From positions 1 to 34,274 of the forward strand of contig MKUE01000137.1 of assembly GCA_001897675.1 (NCBI GenBank): a stretch of 34,274 nucleotides of DNA, in the 5' to 3' direction. The notes under the pieces are model-generated. The model was not told the DNA's origin, made no database searches, and worked only from the letters and a program-made list of their open reading frames with translations. A program made the translations under genes and the position numbers. The DNA comes from Thiobacillus sp. 65-1059 (GTDB taxonomy: Bacteria > Pseudomonadota > Gammaproteobacteria > Burkholderiales > Thiobacillaceae). This document shows, one piece after another, positions 1-10,468 of the stretch; position 1 is the first letter of the stretch; every line of letters starts with the position of its first letter.

Positions 1-29
1 CGCCTGTGAAAGTAGGTCATCGTCAGACT
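1..29 (+). rRNA. rrf: 5S ribosomal RNA, 3' end only
   Basis: The first bases match the conserved 3' arm of betaproteobacterial 5S rRNA, with the typical GTGAAAGTAGGTCATCGTCAG stretch minus minor variation. The gene begins before the window. The exact 3' end (about base 28-29) is inferred from the usual end of the closing helix. An intrinsic terminator follows about 25 bases later, as expected for the end of an rRNA operon. Confidence 0.88.
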
Positions 30-53
30 CCTTATGCGTACCTAAAGGTACAT

Positions 54-84
54 AAAAAACCCCCTCAAAATGAGGGGGTTTTTT
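54..84 (+). terminator. Rho-independent terminator of the rRNA operon
   Basis: A 7-bp perfect GC-rich stem (CCCCCTC / GAGGGGG) closes a 5-base AAAAT loop. It is preceded by six A and followed by six T. The A and T tracts can extend the stem, so the structure could stop transcription from both directions. It lies directly after the 5S rRNA end and before birA. Confidence 0.93.
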
Positions 85-124
85 ATTGGGAATTCGCCAG
101 CTCAAGCCATGTAAAATCCGGCAG

Positions 125-1120
125 GTGAACACCCGTACCAACAAAGCCCTGTTCCCGATCCTGCGCCGCCTGTCTGATGGCCGATTTCATTCGGGCCAGG
201 CGCTGGCGCATGAGTTCAGGCTTTCGCGAGCCAGTATCTACAACATGCTTAGTCAGTCGGAGTCGATGGGGCTGACGGTCCACGCGGTGCGTGGACGCGG
301 CTACCGGCTGCCCGATCCGGTGGAGTGGCTGGACAGCGATGTTGCCGCACGCCACCTGGGAACCCTGGCGTCTGCCTATACGATACATCTATGCGACAGC
401 GTGGATTCGACCAACACGGCCCTGATGGCTGCCGCCCTGAGCGGTGCTGCGGATGGCAGCTTGCTGTGTGCCGAACACCAGCAATCCGGCAAGGGCCGGC
501 GCGGCCGGCATTGGCATTCGGCCCTGGGGGGCAGCCTGACGTTTTCGCTGCTGTGGCGTTTCGAGAGCGGACTGCAATCGCTGGCGGGGTTGAGCCTCGC
601 CGTGGGCTTGGCGATTGCGCGTGCGGTGAATCGCCACAGCCGCCACCCGGCGCGCTTGAAATGGCCGAACGATGTGCTGGTGGATTATCGCAAGCTGGCC
701 GGGATTCTGGTCGAAGTGCAGGGCGACATGCACGGGGCGGCCTTCGCCGTGGTGGGGGTTGGATTGAATGTCCGGCTGAACGAGGCGCAACGCGATGCGG
801 TCGAGCAGGCTGTGGTCGATCTGGCCGAAATGGGGGTGACGGTGGGGCGCAATCAATTGCTGGCGGACTGCCTGCGGGAACTGCATGCCGTGTCGACCCT
901 GTTCCGCCAGCGCGGCTTCGCGGCGCTGCGCGAGGATTGGCTGGCGCTGGATGCTTATGCCGGCAAGGCGGTGGCGCTGCTGCTGCCGGATGCCCGCAGC
1001 GTTCAGGGGGTGGCAGCTGGTGTGGACGAGACGGGGGCATTTCTGCTGCGCGATGCGCAGGCCAACATGAACACCTACAGTGGCGGCGAAATCAGTCTGC
1101 GACTGGATGCCGGCCGATGA
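125..1120 (+). CDS. birA: Bifunctional biotin--[acetyl-CoA-carboxylase] ligase / biotin operon repressor BirA
   Basis: BirA makes biotinyl-5'-AMP and transfers biotin to the biotin carboxyl carrier protein; forms with an N-terminal DNA-binding domain also repress biotin genes. The protein is 331 aa, close to the E. coli length of 321. Residues about 1-55 form a winged helix-turn-helix (FHSGQALAHEFRLSRASIYN). The catalytic domain shows the biotinyl-AMP loop GKGRRGRHW and the KWPNDVLV motif, followed by a C-terminal SH3-like domain. I chose the GTG at 125 because it aligns with known BirA starts. An in-frame TTG at 86 would begin beside the terminator T-tract and adds residues with no family match. 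The Shine-Dalgarno is weak. The stop overlaps the coaX start (ATGA), so the two are probably co-translated. Confidence 0.93.
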   Translation: MNTRTNKALFPILRRLSDGRFHSGQALAHEFRLSRASIYNMLSQSESMGLTVHAVRGRGYRLPDPVEWLDSDVAARHLGTLASAYTIHLCDSVDSTNTALMAAALSGAADGSLLCAEHQQSGKGRRGRHWHSALGGSLTFSLLWRFESGLQSLAGLSLAVGLAIARAVNRHSRHPARLKWPNDVLVDYRKLAGILVEVQGDMHGAAFAVVGVGLNVRLNEAQRDAVEQAVVDLAEMGVTVGRNQLLADCLRELHAVSTLFRQRGFAALREDWLALDAYAGKAVALLLPDARSVQGVAAGVDETGAFLLRDAQANMNTYSGGEISLRLDAGR

Positions 1121-1851
1121 ACAGGCGCCGCCTGTTGATCGATGCAGGCAACTCGCGACTGAAGTGGGCCGTGGCCGAAGGCGCGCGGTGGCGCGATCAG
1201 GGCAATGACGATTACGCCGATCTGTCTTGCTTCATGCAGCGCCTTGAGCCGGGCATGGACTGCGTCATCGCCAGCGTGGCACGTATCGGGCACGAACGGC
1301 GGCTTGCCGCGCTGTTAGAGGCATCGGACATCGTCCCCCGCTGGCTGACGGCTGAAGCCGGCTTTGCGGATGTGAAAAATACTTATGCGGACCCTCGGCA
1401 ACTGGGCGTTGACCGCTGGATGGGTCTGATTGCCGCGCGCCAGCGTACCCGTTCGCCCGTATTGGTGGTGTCGGTCGGGACGGCGATGACGGTGGACGCC
1501 CTGGCGGCGGACGGGGTTTTCTTGGGCGGGTTGATCGTGCCCGGCGTGTCCCTGATGCAGCAGGCACTGCGGCAGGGCACCGCGCGCGTGGCGGTGCCGG
1601 CGGGGGCGTGCCGGACATTCCCGCGCAACACGGCCGACGCGGTGCAGAGCGGCATCATCGCAGCGCTGTGCGGCGCGATTCAACAGCAGTATGCGCATCT
1701 GGCTGAAGCCGCCGCAGCGCCGCCGCATTGCCTGATGACTGGCGGCGACGCCGGGAAGGTGTTGCCGCATTTGAAGGTGTATGCCGAACATGTGCCCGCG
1801 CTGGTACTGGAAGGCATAGATCGCGTTGCCAGAGAGGGCTTGTCACGATGA
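1117..1851 (+). CDS. coaX: Type III pantothenate kinase CoaX
   Basis: CoaX phosphorylates pantothenate, the first committed step of coenzyme A synthesis, in the cytoplasm. It belongs to the ASKHA fold and, unlike type I PanK, is not feedback-inhibited by CoA. The 244-aa protein shows the N-terminal phosphate-binding motif DAGNSRLKW, the central GVDRWMGLIAAR, the SVGTAMTVDAL segment followed by GGLIVPG, and a C-terminal MTGGDAGKV nucleotide-binding loop. These are the hallmark blocks of the family. It overlaps birA by 4 bp upstream and the SPOR-like gene by 4 bp downstream, so all three are likely one translationally coupled unit. The birA-coaX adjacency is common in betaproteobacteria. Confidence 0.95.
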   Translation: MNRRRLLIDAGNSRLKWAVAEGARWRDQGNDDYADLSCFMQRLEPGMDCVIASVARIGHERRLAALLEASDIVPRWLTAEAGFADVKNTYADPRQLGVDRWMGLIAARQRTRSPVLVVSVGTAMTVDALAADGVFLGGLIVPGVSLMQQALRQGTARVAVPAGACRTFPRNTADAVQSGIIAALCGAIQQQYAHLAEAAAAPPHCLMTGGDAGKVLPHLKVYAEHVPALVLEGIDRVAREGLSR

Positions 1852-2498
1852 AATGGATTGCCTGGGCATTGCTGGCCCTCAACCTTGCGGTGGCGGGATT
1901 TTTCATCGGGCGCGGCCATTGGCCGCAACCTGCATCCGGACAGAATGCGCCGATGAACGTGGACCGTCTCAGCCTGCGCAGCGAGTCGGCGCATCCATCG
2001 AACGCACCGCCTCCGCAGCAGGCGGGGGGGGCGGAGGCCTTGTGCGTGGAATGGCGCGGGTTAAGCGCAGAAGAACGCAATCAGGTGCGCGAGCAGCTCA
2101 AGGCGTTGGCGAACGAACGCGTGATGTCGTTTACCGAGGTGCCGCTGAATACCCGGTACTGGGTGATTTTCCCGCCGCTACCCAGCGCCGAGTCGGCGGC
2201 TGCCAAGTTGAGCGAGCTGGCGGCGGCGGGCGTGCCGGATGCCTTTGTGGTGAGGGACGGTGTCTGGCGCAATGCCATTTCGCTCGGCCTGTATGCCAAC
2301 GACGAAGCCGCGCGCCGGAGGGTGCGCGCTGTCGAGGACAGGGGTGTGCTCGGCACGCGCGTCGAATTGCAGCCGCGCCAGGGGACGGAGTATTACTTCG
2401 TGATTCGCAGTGAAGATCCGGACGCGCTGAAAAGCCTGGGCGGGATCAAGCAGGCCTATCCGAACAGCCAGCAGTCGCGGGTCGCCTGCCCGTCATAA
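1848..2498 (+). CDS. Membrane-anchored SPOR-like domain protein
   Basis: A 216-aa protein starting with one hydrophobic segment (about residues 3-20, IAWALLALNLAVAGFFIG) and few charges before it, so probably a type II inner-membrane anchor with a periplasmic C-terminus. After a Pro/Gln/Ala-rich linker, about residues 90-175 resemble a SPOR domain: RYWVIFPPL begins the first strand, followed by a helix of small residues and the ISLGLYANDEAA segment typical of the second repeat. SPOR domains bind denuded peptidoglycan glycan strands at division septa. The call is from pattern, so the exact ligand is inference. The gene starts inside the coaX stop (ATGA). The two Cys, near residues 66 and 214, could form a disulfide. 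Confidence 0.75.
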   Translation: MKWIAWALLALNLAVAGFFIGRGHWPQPASGQNAPMNVDRLSLRSESAHPSNAPPPQQAGGAEALCVEWRGLSAEERNQVREQLKALANERVMSFTEVPLNTRYWVIFPPLPSAESAAAKLSELAAAGVPDAFVVRDGVWRNAISLGLYANDEAARRRVRAVEDRGVLGTRVELQPRQGTEYYFVIRSEDPDALKSLGGIKQAYPNSQQSRVACPS

Positions 2499-2507
2499 CA
2501 ACAGGGT

Positions 2508-3389
2508 TTATTGGAGCAGACCCTTGCCGCGCAGCAGATAGTCCAGCGCAATGCCGCCGAACACCGCGGCGCCGAGCCAGGTGTTGTGCAGGAACGCGCG
2601 AAAGCATTGCCGCGGATCGCGTTGCCGGATCAGCTTCATGTGATAAAGCGCGATCGCCGCCGCCGCCGCCAGCCCGCCGTAGAACGCCATGCCCATTTCC
2701 CGCTGCAGCCCGACCCAGGCGAGCAGCCCCAGCGTCGCCGCATAGCACACGGCAATGGCGGCGAGATCGAAGCGGCCGAAGGTGATCGCCGAGGTCTTGA
2801 TGCCGATCTTGAGATCGTCCGCACGGTCGACCATTGCGTATTGCGTGTCGTAGGCAATCGCCCAGAAGACATTGGCGGTCAGCAACAGCCAGGCTTCCAG
2901 CGGGACTTCGCCCCGCAGCGCGGCATAGCTCATCGGGATGCCGAAGCCGAATGCGATGCCGAGATAGGCCTGTGGAATCGCAAAGAAACGCTTGGTGAAC
3001 GGATAGCTCGCGGCCAGAAACAGCGCGACGACCGACAATCCCAGCACCAGATTGTTCAGCGGCAGGATCAGCAGAAACGCCAGCAGGGACAAGCCGGCCG
3101 CCAGCAGCAGGGCCTCCTTGGGCGCTATCTTGACGGCTGCCAGCGGACGCTCGCGGGTGCGCGCCACGTGCGGATCGAAATCGCGGTCGGCGTAGTCGTT
3201 GATGACGCAGCCGGCCGAGCGCATCAGCACCACGCCGATGACGAATATCCACAGGATCAACCAGTCCGGATCGCCGTTGCTGGCGAGCCATTGCGCCCAC
3301 AGCGTGGGCCACAGCAGCAGCAGGATGCCGATCGGCTTGTCCAGGCGCATCAGTTTTTCATAGTGGGACAGGCGTTCGGTCAGGGTCAT
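2508..3389 (-). CDS. ubiA: 4-hydroxybenzoate polyprenyltransferase UbiA
   Basis: UbiA attaches the polyprenyl tail to 4-hydroxybenzoate in the inner membrane, the second committed step of ubiquinone synthesis. The 293-aa protein is strongly hydrophobic with about eight or nine membrane helices. It carries both Asp-rich prenyl-diphosphate/Mg2+ motifs: NDYADRDFD (residues 64-72) and [12 protein letters not shown] in the second half. The ATG overlaps the ubiC stop by 4 bp, so UbiC, which makes 4-hydroxybenzoate, and UbiA, which uses it, are coupled. Its 3' end converges on the SPOR-like gene with only 9 bp between the stop codons, and no clear terminator hairpin is seen there. Confidence 0.96.
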   Translation of the reverse strand: MTLTERLSHYEKLMRLDKPIGILLLLWPTLWAQWLASNGDPDWLILWIFVIGVVLMRSAGCVINDYADRDFDPHVARTRERPLAAVKIAPKEALLLAAGLSLLAFLLILPLNNLVLGLSVVALFLAASYPFTKRFFAIPQAYLGIAFGFGIPMSYAALRGEVPLEAWLLLTANVFWAIAYDTQYAMVDRADDLKIGIKTSAITFGRFDLAAIAVCYAATLGLLAWVGLQREMGMAFYGGLAAAAAIALYHMKLIRQRDPRQCFRAFLHNTWLGAAVFGGIALDYLLRGKGLLQ

Positions 3390-3919
3390 AGCGCGTAGAT
3401 GGCGGGCAGAAAGACTTCGGTTACCAGTAGCGGGTGGCTGTCGAGGCAGAAAACGGAACGGCGCGCCCACAGGCTGCGCGCGCTCACCGCCTGTTGCCTG
3501 GCGGTGGCGCGATACAGCGGATGATCGCGCCGCACGCGGCGGTAAGCCAGGGGCTGGCGTTCGATGCGATGGTCGCTGAACAGGGCTTCGCCGAGCGACC
3601 GGCTGCCCAGCCGCGTGATGCCGCTCCAGCCGCCGCGCAGACCGGCCGGCGGCAGCACGCTGTGGGCAAACACCACCGGCACGCCGTCGCATAGCAGCAC
3701 GACTTCGCGCACATAGGCGCGGTTGCCCGGCGTCATGCCCAGCAGCGCGTATTCGTCGGCGTGGGCGCGCGCCATCCCGACGGCAAGCGGCGCGACGCGA
3801 AACGACGCGCAGCGCGATTTGAGGCGCTGGGTGAGCGAACCGTGATCGCTGAGCCAGCTGCGCAGCGAGCGCGGAAGCGAGTGCGGGTGGGCAAGCCAGC
3901 CCTGCCGGGAATCGAGCAC
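3386..3919 (-). CDS. ubiC: Chorismate pyruvate-lyase UbiC
   Basis: UbiC converts chorismate to 4-hydroxybenzoate plus pyruvate, supplying UbiA. The 177-aa protein (E. coli 165) contains the family segments around [49 protein letters not shown] and a conserved Arg in the central strand. The start is uncertain. No ATG exists in frame between the recG stop and the first conserved residues; the best candidate is a GTG at 3919 (CTG at 3961 is the only other option). An ATG at 3951 lies in a different frame. No good Shine-Dalgarno is visible. The gene follows recG after 47 bp and overlaps ubiA by 4 bp. Confidence 0.88.
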   Translation of the reverse strand: MLDSRQGWLAHPHSLPRSLRSWLSDHGSLTQRLKSRCASFRVAPLAVGMARAHADEYALLGMTPGNRAYVREVVLLCDGVPVVFAHSVLPPAGLRGGWSGITRLGSRSLGEALFSDHRIERQPLAYRRVRRDHPLYRATARQQAVSARSLWARRSVFCLDSHPLLVTEVFLPAIYAL

Positions 3920-3966
3920 GGCGTGCGGTTCACAAAGCGGAAAGTGGGCATTATGCCGCAGCCCGG

Positions 3967-6003
3967 CTAGATCGACGACAGCGCCTGCCGCTGGCCGATC
4001 CAGCGATCCAGGTGGCGCGCGGCGATGTCGGGGTGGCCGGCGAGACAGCGCTGCGCCAGATCGCGGGCGGCTTCCAGCAGCGCGACATCGCGTTCCAGGT
4101 CGGCAAACCGCAGCATCGGCAGGCCGCTCTGGCGGTGGCCGAGCAGTTCGCCGGGACCGCGCAGCAACAAGTCCTGGCGCGCGATTTCGAAGCCGTCGGT
4201 CGACTCGAAAATCACCTTGAGCCGGGCGCGTGCGAGTTCCGACAGCGGCGTCTGATACAGCAGCACGCATACCGATTCGCGGCTGCCGCGCCCCACCCGC
4301 CCGCGCAGCTGGTGCAGCTGCGCCAGTCCCATGCGCTCGGCATGCTCGATCACCATCAGCGCGGCGTTGGGCACGTCGACGCCGACCTCGATCACGGTGG
4401 TGGCGACCAGCAGGTCGATTTCGTGCGCCTGGAACGCCGCCATCACCGCCTGTTTCTCGTCCGGCTTCAGGCGTCCGTGCACCAGGCCGATGCGCAGTTC
4501 CGGGAGCTGCGCCGTCAGCGCGGCATGGGTATCCTGCGCGGTCTGCAATTGCAGCTTCTCGGATTCCTCGATCAGCGGGCACACCCAGTAGGCCTGGCCG
4601 CCGGCGAGGCAGGCCTCGCGCACCCGGGCCAGCACATCGTCGCGGCGCGCGGCGCTGACCAGCTTGGTGACGATCGGCGTGCGTCCCGGCGGCAGCGCAT
4701 CGATGACGGATACGTCGAGATCGGCAAAAAAACTCATCGCCAGGGTGCGCGGGATCGGCGTTGCGCTCATCATCAGCTGGTGCGGCTCCGTGCCCTTTTG
4801 CATCAGTGCCAGGCGCTGTCCGACGCCGAAACGGTGCTGCTCGTCGACGACCGCCAGGCCCAGGCGGGCGAAGCTGCTGGCCTCCTGAAACAGTGCGTGG
4901 GTGCCGAATGCCAGATCGACTTCGCCTGCGGCAATCGCCTGCCACGCCGCGGCACGCTCGGCTTTGCGCTGGCTGCCCGACACCCAGGCGCAGCGCACGC
5001 CGAGCACGGACAACAACGGCGACAATTTGCGGAAATGCTGTTCGGCGAGAATTTCCGTCGGCGCCATGAAGGCGGCCTGCAAGCCGTTTTCGATCGCCTG
5101 CAGGCAGGCCAGCGCAGCCACCACGGTTTTACCGCTGCCGACGTCGCCCTGCAGCAGGCGGCGCATCGGGTGCGGCTCGCCGAGGTCGGCGCTGATTTCC
5201 TGCCAGGCGCGCGCCTGCGCGGCGGTCAGCGCGAACGGCAGCGTGCCGATGAAGCCGGCGGTCAGCCGTTGCCGGGACGGCAACGGCTGGGCCGGGCGCG
5301 ACTGCCGTTGCCGGCGTGCGCTGGCCAGCGACAGCTGCTGCGCCAGCAGTTCGTCGAAGGCCAGCCGCTGCCACGCGGGATGGCGGCGCGATTCGAGTTC
5401 GTTCAATACGCAGTCGAGCGGAGGCTGATGCAGCAGGCGAATGCTGGTTTCCAGCTCGGGCAGGTTCAGCGCGGCCAGCCACTCGGCGGGCAGGGTGTCG
5501 GCAATCGGTGCGGCCAATGCGCGCTCGACCAGCTTGCGCAGCGTGGCCTGGCCGAGCCCGGCGGTGGTCGGATACACCGGCGTGAGCTGGGTCGGCAGGG
5601 GCGTGGCATGATCGGCTTTGGCGAAACGCGGGTGCACCATCTCCAGCCCGAGAAAGCCGCCGCGGACTTCGCCGTTGAAACGGAAGCTTTGCCCCGCCTG
5701 AAAGAGCTTGAGGTGGCTGGGGTAGAAATGCAGGAAGCGGATGCCGAGCACGCCGCCATCGTCCTCCACCGTCAGCGTCAGCATGCGGCGCGGCCGGTAG
5801 GCGACGCTGGCCTCGCGTACCACCGCCTGCACCTGCGCGGTCTGTCCCGGCCGCAGGTCGCGGATCGGCGTCACCCGGGTTTCGTCCTCCCAGCGCAGCG
5901 GCAGGTGCAGCACCAGGTCGGCATCGCGGACGAGGCCCAGCTTGGCGAGTTTGGCGACGAGCGCAGGACTGACGGGAAAGGAAAACGGCGAGGCCGCTTT
6001 CAA
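3967..6003 (-). CDS. recG: ATP-dependent DNA helicase RecG
   Basis: RecG is a superfamily 2 helicase that remodels stalled replication forks, R-loops and Holliday junctions. The 678-aa protein (E. coli 693) has an N-terminal wedge/OB domain (about residues 1-250), then helicase motifs: QGDVGSGKT (Walker A), DEQHRFG (motif II), SATPIPRT (motif III), and QLRGRVGRG (motif VI). The C-terminal TRG region is present. The start is a TTG at 6003, nine bases after the ridA stop, with no clear Shine-Dalgarno, which suggests coupling to ridA translation. recG next to spoT is a familiar arrangement in proteobacteria. Confidence 0.96.
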   Translation of the reverse strand: MKAASPFSFPVSPALVAKLAKLGLVRDADLVLHLPLRWEDETRVTPIRDLRPGQTAQVQAVVREASVAYRPRRMLTLTVEDDGGVLGIRFLHFYPSHLKLFQAGQSFRFNGEVRGGFLGLEMVHPRFAKADHATPLPTQLTPVYPTTAGLGQATLRKLVERALAAPIADTLPAEWLAALNLPELETSIRLLHQPPLDCVLNELESRRHPAWQRLAFDELLAQQLSLASARRQRQSRPAQPLPSRQRLTAGFIGTLPFALTAAQARAWQEISADLGEPHPMRRLLQGDVGSGKTVVAALACLQAIENGLQAAFMAPTEILAEQHFRKLSPLLSVLGVRCAWVSGSQRKAERAAAWQAIAAGEVDLAFGTHALFQEASSFARLGLAVVDEQHRFGVGQRLALMQKGTEPHQLMMSATPIPRTLAMSFFADLDVSVIDALPPGRTPIVTKLVSAARRDDVLARVREACLAGGQAYWVCPLIEESEKLQLQTAQDTHAALTAQLPELRIGLVHGRLKPDEKQAVMAAFQAHEIDLLVATTVIEVGVDVPNAALMVIEHAERMGLAQLHQLRGRVGRGSRESVCVLLYQTPLSELARARLKVIFESTDGFEIARQDLLLRGPGELLGHRQSGLPMLRFADLERDVALLEAARDLAQRCLAGHPDIAARHLDRWIGQRQALSSI

Positions 6004-6012
6004 GGCGGCAAT

Positions 6013-6393
6013 TTATCCGGTCACCATGACCGCGTCGGCCTCGACCAGCGCGCCGAGCGGCAGCGCGGCCACCCCCACCGCGGCACGTGCCGGGTAGGGC
6101 TGGCCGAAGTAGCCGGCCATGATCTCGTTGACTTTGGGGAAGTGGCCGAGGTCGGTGAGGAACACGTTCAGCTTCACCACATCCGCCAGCGAGCCGCCGG
6201 CAGCCGCAGCCACGGCGGCCAGATTCTTGAACACCTGATGAATCTGCGGCTCGATGCCGTCCGCCAGTTGCATGGAGGCGGGATCGAGACCGATCTGGCC
6301 GGACAGGTACACGGTATGGCCGACCCGCACGGCCTGCGAATAGGTGCCGATCGCGGCAGGCGCGTCGGCGGTCTGGATGATGCTTTTGTTCAT
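6013..6393 (-). CDS. ridA: RidA-family 2-iminobutanoate/2-iminopropanoate deaminase
   Basis: RidA (YjgF/YER057c/UK114) hydrolyses reactive enamine/imine intermediates released by PLP enzymes, protecting branched-chain amino acid metabolism. The 126-aa protein has the family signature near its C-terminus: [27 protein letters not shown] sequence, including the substrate-binding Arg and the terminal conserved Glu, plus [10 protein letters not shown] and LSGQIGLDP near the N-terminus. A good AGGAA Shine-Dalgarno lies seven bases before the ATG. It sits 34 bp after spoT and 9 bp before recG, so it is within the operon. The spoT-ridA pairing also occurs in E. coli relatives, which supports orthology. 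Confidence 0.94.
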   Translation of the reverse strand: MNKSIIQTADAPAAIGTYSQAVRVGHTVYLSGQIGLDPASMQLADGIEPQIHQVFKNLAAVAAAAGGSLADVVKLNVFLTDLGHFPKVNEIMAGYFGQPYPARAAVGVAALPLGALVEADAVMVTG

Positions 6394-6427
6394 GCTGGGT
6401 TCCTGCTGCCGGGTGGGTGAGATGGGC

Positions 6428-8647
6428 TTATTGGGGAGGCGCGGCGCGGCCGTCCTTTTTCCCCTTGATGCGGAAAATCCGCACCACGTCGGGCAAGGCG
6501 CGCAGGCCGCGCATGACGCGTGCAAGGTGCATGCGGTTTTCCACCTGCACGGTGAAGAACAGCACGGTGTATGGGCTGCCGTCTTCCTCTTCCATCGAGA
6601 CGTTGCCGATGTTGGAGCCGTGCTCGGCAATCGCCGCCGCGACCTTGGCCAGCACGCCGCGCTGGTTGCCGACGACGACCTTGATCGAGACGTCGAACAT
6701 GTGCCCCGGTTCGGCCTCCCATTCCACGTCCAGCCATTTGTCGGGGTCGGCGCGGAAGGCGCGGATCGAAGGGCAGTCGTGGGTATGGATGATGAGGCCG
6801 CGATCCTTGTGGATGAAGCCGAGAATCGGGTCGCCGGGGATCGGATGGCAGCATTGCGCCAGTTCGACCGCGATGCCTTCGGTGCCGCGGATGCTGATGG
6901 CGTGGGGGTGCGCCGGTTCGCCGGTTTTTTCGCCCTGCACGTGCAACAGCTGATGCGCCACCACCAGCGGCAATTTGCGGCCCAAGCCGATTCCCGCCAG
7001 CAGTTCCTGCCGGCTTTGCAGGCCATAGTCTTTGATCAGCCGCTCCCAGATGGCGAAGTCGGGCACGACCGCCTCGGGATTGAGCGTGGCGAGCGCATTG
7101 TTGAGCAGGCGTTCGCCCAGCGCCGCCGCCTCTTCCAGCCGCGTATTGCGCAGGTAGTTGCGGACATGCGAACGCGCCTTGCCGGTGACGACGAAATTCA
7201 GCCAGGCGGCATTGGGGCTGGCGTTGGCAGCGGTAAGGATTTCTACGTGGTCGCCGTTCCGAAGCTGGGTGCGCAGGGGCATCAGTTCGTAATTGATCTT
7301 CACCGCCACGCAGTGGCGGCCGACGTCGGTGTGCACGGCAAACGCAAAATCCACCGCCGTGGCGCCGCGCGGCAATGCCATGATCTTGCCCTTGGGGGTG
7401 AACACGTAGACTTCGTCCGGGAACAGGTCGACCTTGATGTGTTCCAGGAATTCGGGCGAGTCGCCATGGTCGGCCTGGATGTCGAGCAGCGATTGCAGCC
7501 AGCGGTGGGTGCGCGTCTGCACCTCGTTCAGTGCGGTGTCGGCGGATTTGTACATCCAGTGCGAAGCGACGCCCGACTCGGCCAGGCGGTTCATGTCGGT
7601 GGTGCGGATCTGGATTTCGATCGGGGTGCCGTTGGGGCCGAACAGGATGGAATGCAGCGACTGGTAGCCGTTGGCCTTGGGAATCGCGATGTAGTCCTTG
7701 AACTTGCCGGGGATGGGCTTGTACAGCGCGTGCAGGGCGCCGAGCGCCAGGTAGCAGGAGGGCTGGTCGCGCACCACCACGCGAAAGCCGTAGATGTCGA
7801 ACACCTCGGAGAACGCCAGGTTTTTTTCCTGCATCTTGCGATAGATGCTGTAGAGGTGTTTCTCGCGCCCGGTGATGGCGGCCTCGATCTTGCATAGTTC
7901 GAGTTTTTCCTGCAGCGCAATCCTGACCTTGTCGACCAGTTCGCGGCGGTTGCCGCGTGCCGCCTTGACTGCTTTCGACAGCACCTGATAGCGGTTGGGA
8001 TGGCTGTAGCGAAAACCGAGATCTTCCAGTTCCTGGTATACCGAATGCAGCCCCAGGCGGTTGGCGATCGGCGCGTAAATATCCAGCGTTTCGGCGGCGA
8101 TACGGCGGCGTTTTTCGGCCGGCATCGCACCCATGGTGTGCATGTTGTGCAGGCGGTCGGCCAGTTTGACCAGAATCACCCGCACGTCCTGTGCCATCGC
8201 CAGCAGCATCTTGCGGAAGTTCTCCGCCTGCGCCTGCAACTCGGATGCGAACGCCAGTTTGTCGAGCTTTGAAACCCCTTCCACCAGCAGCGCGACCGCC
8301 TTGCCGAAGCGCGTCTCGATCTCGCCTGCGGTGGCCGGGGTGTCTTCCACCACGTCATGCAGCAGCGCGGCGGCCAGGGTCTGCGTATCGAGATGCCAGC
8401 CGGCCAGGATGCCTGCAACCGCCAGCGGGTGGGAAATATAGGGTTCGCCGCTTTTGCGGAACTGGCCTTCGTGGGCGTTACGGCTGAACTCGTAGGCTTG
8501 TTCGATGGTGCCGATTTCGTCCGGCGGCAGGTAGGCCAGGGCCGGACGCAGCGATTCAAATTCGCGCATCATTGCCGGCGCGCGGCTTGCGTGCGCCGGT
8601 CGATGGGCGGGCGCACGCTCAGGCGCGGCCCCGGTTGAGGATTTCAC
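6428..8647 (-). CDS. spoT: Bifunctional (p)ppGpp synthetase/hydrolase SpoT (RSH family)
   Basis: Long RelA/SpoT homologue of 739 aa that makes and degrades the alarmone (p)ppGpp. The N-terminal hydrolase domain is intact, with HPLAVAGIL and the catalytic HDVVEDT motif. The synthetase domain keeps DIYGFRVVV, the KANGYQSLH loop and EIQIRT, then [12 protein letters not shown] (about 385-445), helical and zinc-finger-like ([10 protein letters not shown]) regions and a C-terminal ACT domain follow. The presence of both active sites predicts a bifunctional enzyme. A GTG at 8647 has an AAGG six bases upstream but overlaps rpoZ by 29 bp; consecutive ATGs at 8572 and 8569 are alternative starts lacking a clear ribosome site. 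The rpoZ-spoT pairing is classical. Confidence 0.96.
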   Translation of the reverse strand: MKSSTGAAPERAPAHRPAHASRAPAMMREFESLRPALAYLPPDEIGTIEQAYEFSRNAHEGQFRKSGEPYISHPLAVAGILAGWHLDTQTLAAALLHDVVEDTPATAGEIETRFGKAVALLVEGVSKLDKLAFASELQAQAENFRKMLLAMAQDVRVILVKLADRLHNMHTMGAMPAEKRRRIAAETLDIYAPIANRLGLHSVYQELEDLGFRYSHPNRYQVLSKAVKAARGNRRELVDKVRIALQEKLELCKIEAAITGREKHLYSIYRKMQEKNLAFSEVFDIYGFRVVVRDQPSCYLALGALHALYKPIPGKFKDYIAIPKANGYQSLHSILFGPNGTPIEIQIRTTDMNRLAESGVASHWMYKSADTALNEVQTRTHRWLQSLLDIQADHGDSPEFLEHIKVDLFPDEVYVFTPKGKIMALPRGATAVDFAFAVHTDVGRHCVAVKINYELMPLRTQLRNGDHVEILTAANASPNAAWLNFVVTGKARSHVRNYLRNTRLEEAAALGERLLNNALATLNPEAVVPDFAIWERLIKDYGLQSRQELLAGIGLGRKLPLVVAHQLLHVQGEKTGEPAHPHAISIRGTEGIAVELAQCCHPIPGDPILGFIHKDRGLIIHTHDCPSIRAFRADPDKWLDVEWEAEPGHMFDVSIKVVVGNQRGVLAKVAAAIAEHGSNIGNVSMEEEDGSPYTVLFFTVQVENRMHLARVMRGLRALPDVVRIFRIKGKKDGRAAPPQ

Positions 8648-8822
8648 GTCCGACCTTGCCGGCGGCGATTTCGCGCAGCGCGGTGACGATGGGTTTGTCC
8701 TTCGATTCGACCATGGGCTGCGAACCCTGCGCCAGTTGGCGTGCGCGATAGGTCACGGCGAGCGTCAGTTCGAAACGGTTGGGAAACATGTCGATGCAGT
8801 CATCAACGGTGATGCGGGCCAT
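8619..8822 (-). CDS. rpoZ: DNA-directed RNA polymerase omega subunit
   Basis: Omega helps assemble RNA polymerase and forms part of ppGpp binding site 1 with beta'. The 67-aa protein shows the canonical [11 protein letters not shown] start, [16 protein letters not shown] core and [17 protein letters not shown]. The length is short but normal for betaproteobacteria. AGGAG stands seven bases ahead of the ATG. It lies 30 bp downstream of gmk and overlaps the probable spoT start, so the enzymes for GDP/ppGpp and the polymerase subunit that senses ppGpp are co-expressed. Confidence 0.96.
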   Translation of the reverse strand: MARITVDDCIDMFPNRFELTLAVTYRARQLAQGSQPMVESKDKPIVTALREIAAGKVGREILNRGRA

Positions 8823-8852
8823 AGGGATACTCCTGCTTCAGGCGGTGCGGGT

Positions 8853-10366
<1,514 letters not shown>

Positions 10367-10468
10367 GGATGGCCTGAAACGTGGGTTATGGAACGATTGC
10401 CGGCGCGGAGCCGGGGTGAGTTTTTGCGGCATGGCCGATTAACAGGCAAAGATAATAGACGTTCGACT

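Noticed and set aside
86-124. Upstream TTG start for birA
   Set aside because: It lies against the T-tract of the rRNA terminator and would add 13 residues not found in BirA proteins; the GTG at 125 fits the family N-terminus.
4012-6420. 802-codon open frame on the plus strand opposite recG and ridA
   Set aside because: It lacks any recognisable domain and has a Gln/Arg/His-rich composition typical of antisense frames in GC-rich genes. The minus strand encodes clear RecG and RidA.
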